From: Rhodospirillales bacterium
GTDB lineage: Bacteria > Pseudomonadota > Alphaproteobacteria > Rhodospirillales > Casp-alpha2
Length of the DNA stretch: 7,163 bases
Direction: 5' to 3'
Assembly: GCA_030727885.1 (NCBI GenBank)
Contig: JANRAT010000111.1
Location: 1-7,163, forward strand
Below the pieces are notes generated by a model. It ran no database searches. It was not told where the DNA came from and saw nothing but the letters and a program-made list of their open reading frames with translations. A program made the translations under genes and the position numbers. Below are positions 5,852-7,163 of this stretch, piece by piece (the first letter of the stretch is position 1; each line of letters starts with the position of its first letter).

Positions 5852-6585
5852 AGTTCTTCATCCAGATTGGCGCCCGAAGGCTTGCCATGATTTTCATACG
5901 CTGTACCGCCCGTCGTTGCAGGCTTTTCGCCAGCAGCTTCGTTCATGGTTTGCTGCGACGGTGTGGGCGCAGCGCCCTGCTTCGGGCCACCCTTGGTGAT
6001 GCCGACCTTGGCCGGTCTGAGCGGCTGGTCATTTAATGTGTAGCCAAATTCCAGCACCTGACCGATGGATCCGGCCGGTTTAGACGGATCTTCGAATTCG
6101 AACATCGCTTCATGCAGCTGCGGATCAAAACGTTCGCCGAGCGGGTCGATCTTCTTGATACCGTTGCGGCTGAAAGCGTTATGCATTTCACGGGCGGTCA
6201 TTTCGATGCCCTCAACCAGACTTTTAACGGCATCATTGTTGCCGAGCTTTTCGCTGTCGACGGAGCCGAGTGCGCGGTTCAGATTATCGGCAACCACGAC
6301 CATTTCGCGGGCACATCCGGCAATCGAGCGTTTTGAGGCGTTCTCGACATCCCGGGAAGCCCGGCGCCGGACGTTTTCAGCTTCGGCAAGAGCGCGCAGC
6401 AGGCGGTCCTTGGTGTCGGCAAGCTCGGCTTCAATCGCGCTCGTCTGACTGCCGTCAGCCGCATCCAGATCAACAGCGTCGCCCTCGTCTGAGGATCCAT
6501 CGCCGACTGCGTTCAGGGCTTCTTCCTGGTTTTCATCACCGGTCATATCGTTTTCCGGCACATCAGGCTTGTTCTGGCTTTGCAT
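5848..6585 (-). CDS. grpE: Nucleotide exchange factor GrpE
   Basis: GrpE is a homodimeric cofactor that releases ADP from DnaK and resets its cycle. The 245-residue protein has an acidic, probably disordered N-terminus (1-50), the long dimerising helix (about 50-140) with AEAENVRRRASRDVE and ADNLNRAL, and the C-terminal beta domain carrying the family signature FDPQLHEAM (153-161) followed by GYTLNDQPLRPAKVGI (181-196). The signature is followed by about 45 extra Gly/Pro/Thr/Asn-rich residues ending LDEEL, making it longer than the roughly 200 residues common for the family. The ATG at 6585 has GGGAAG just upstream and lies 16 bases after the hrcA stop, so hrcA and grpE are surely one transcript. 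A downstream ATG at codon 14 is possible but has no obvious advantage. Confidence 0.97.
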   Translation of the reverse strand: MQSQNKPDVPENDMTGDENQEEALNAVGDGSSDEGDAVDLDAADGSQTSAIEAELADTKDRLLRALAEAENVRRRASRDVENASKRSIAGCAREMVVVADNLNRALGSVDSEKLGNNDAVKSLVEGIEMTAREMHNAFSRNGIKKIDPLGERFDPQLHEAMFEFEDPSKPAGSIGQVLEFGYTLNDQPLRPAKVGITKGGPKQGAAPTPSQQTMNEAAGEKPATTGGTAYENHGKPSGANLDEEL

Positions 6586-6601
6586 TGTCTTCCCATCGTT
6601 A

Positions 6602-7163
6602 TTAACGGAACCGTTCGCCGATCATCTTGGCCGTGTAATCGACCATCGGAATAATCCGCGCATAGTTCATACGTGACGGCCCGATCACCCCGATCGCACC
6701 TACAATATGATTGGCGTCATTGCGGTAAGGTCCGACGATCATCGAACACCCGGCAACGTTGAACAACTTGTTGTCCGCGCCTATGAAGATTTGGACTCCA
6801 TCTGCGTCATCCGCAAGGGTCAGCAGCTTAAGCATTTCGTTTTTTGTCTCAAGTGCTTCAAAAAGCGAACGAATTCGCTCGAGATCCGTCAGTGCCGTGA
6901 CGTCTTCAAGCAGCCGGGCCTGACCGCGGACGATCAATGTGCCCGATCTGTCCAACTGATTGCTGCCGCCGGACCATGTCGCCAGACCGCTTTCGACGAC
7001 CTTTTGTGTCAGCTCGTCGAGCTGCGCCTTGTGCGATTCCAGCTCGTTGACGATCTCGGCATGGGTTTCCTGCAGGGTTCGGCCGACCATCCGGGCGCTC
7101 TGGAAATTGGTCGCCTGTACCAGCACCGAAGGCGGCAGGGTCAAAGGCACCGAGATCAGGCGG
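6602..7163 (-). CDS. hrcA: Heat-inducible transcription repressor HrcA, C-terminal part (5' end off window)
   Basis: HrcA is the repressor that binds CIRCE operators, classically in front of groESL, and is kept active by GroEL. The frame is open through the right edge, so the start lies outside; the GTG at 7150 is internal, since in-frame codons continue upstream as RLIS. About 187 residues of an expected 340-350 are present: the end of the central dimerisation/GAF-like region, with the conserved LPPSVLVQATNF and MVGRTLQE segments, and the C-terminal stretch GPYRNDANHIVGAIGVIGP then SRMNYARIIPMVDYTAKMI, which is diagnostic of HrcA. The winged-helix DNA-binding domain is beyond the edge. It ends with TAA followed directly by a second TAA, then grpE after 16 bases. 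Whether it is autoregulated cannot be judged without its upstream region. Confidence 0.96.
   Translation of the reverse strand, partial: RLISVPLTLPPSVLVQATNFQSARMVGRTLQETHAEIVNELESHKAQLDELTQKVVESGLATWSGGSNQLDRSGTLIVRGQARLLEDVTALTDLERIRSLFEALETKNEMLKLLTLADDADGVQIFIGADNKLFNVAGCSMIVGPYRNDANHIVGAIGVIGPSRMNYARIIPMVDYTAKMIGERFR

Overview
The window is chromosomal core sequence from an alphaproteobacterium. The evidence is the DnaK and DnaJ sequences (alphaproteobacterial-looking DnaK lid and [10 protein letters not shown] tail), the DUF2244/nth/dapB neighbourhood, G/C-rich third codon positions, and a paired palindromic intergenic repeat of a kind common in this class. The hrcA-grpE-dnaK-dnaJ-dapB-nth order recalls Rhodospirillales and related orders; that placement is from memory and weak. 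I see no mobile element, phage gene, tRNA, rRNA or CRISPR array.

Layout from left to right. At 1-308 (+) is the C-terminal part of a putative lipoprotein of unknown function whose start lies off the left edge. It converges, with only three bases between stops, on nth (312-950, -), the base-excision-repair glycosylase endonuclease III. Divergent from nth is a DUF2244 inner-membrane protein (1028-1537, +) that converges on dapB (1556-2356, -), the reductase of the lysine/diaminopimelate pathway. A short intergenic stretch then holds a good sigma70-type dapB promoter and two copies of a palindromic repeat in inverted orientation; one copy probably serves as the dnaJ terminator. The right two thirds is the Hsp70 chaperone locus, all on the minus strand: dnaJ (2534-3673), dnaK (3753-5690), grpE (5848-6585) and the C-terminal half of hrcA (6602 to the right edge).

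The locus looks like two transcription units. hrcA-grpE are 16 bases apart and end at a compact intrinsic terminator that includes the grpE stop codon. dnaK-dnaJ start again from their own promoter in the 157-base gap, where the best candidate resembles the alphaproteobacterial RpoH (sigma32) consensus; no CIRCE operator for HrcA is visible. A strong perfect hairpin without a T-tract sits between dnaK and dnaJ and could set the ratio of the two proteins. DnaK, DnaJ and GrpE form one folding machine (ATP-driven Hsp70, J-domain co-chaperone, nucleotide exchange factor); HrcA is the repressor that normally controls groESL through CIRCE.

There is no convincing undescribed system here. The points worth a second look are regulatory (hairpins, structured dnaK leader, possible leaderless DUF2244 message, paired repeat) and two conserved genes of unknown function.
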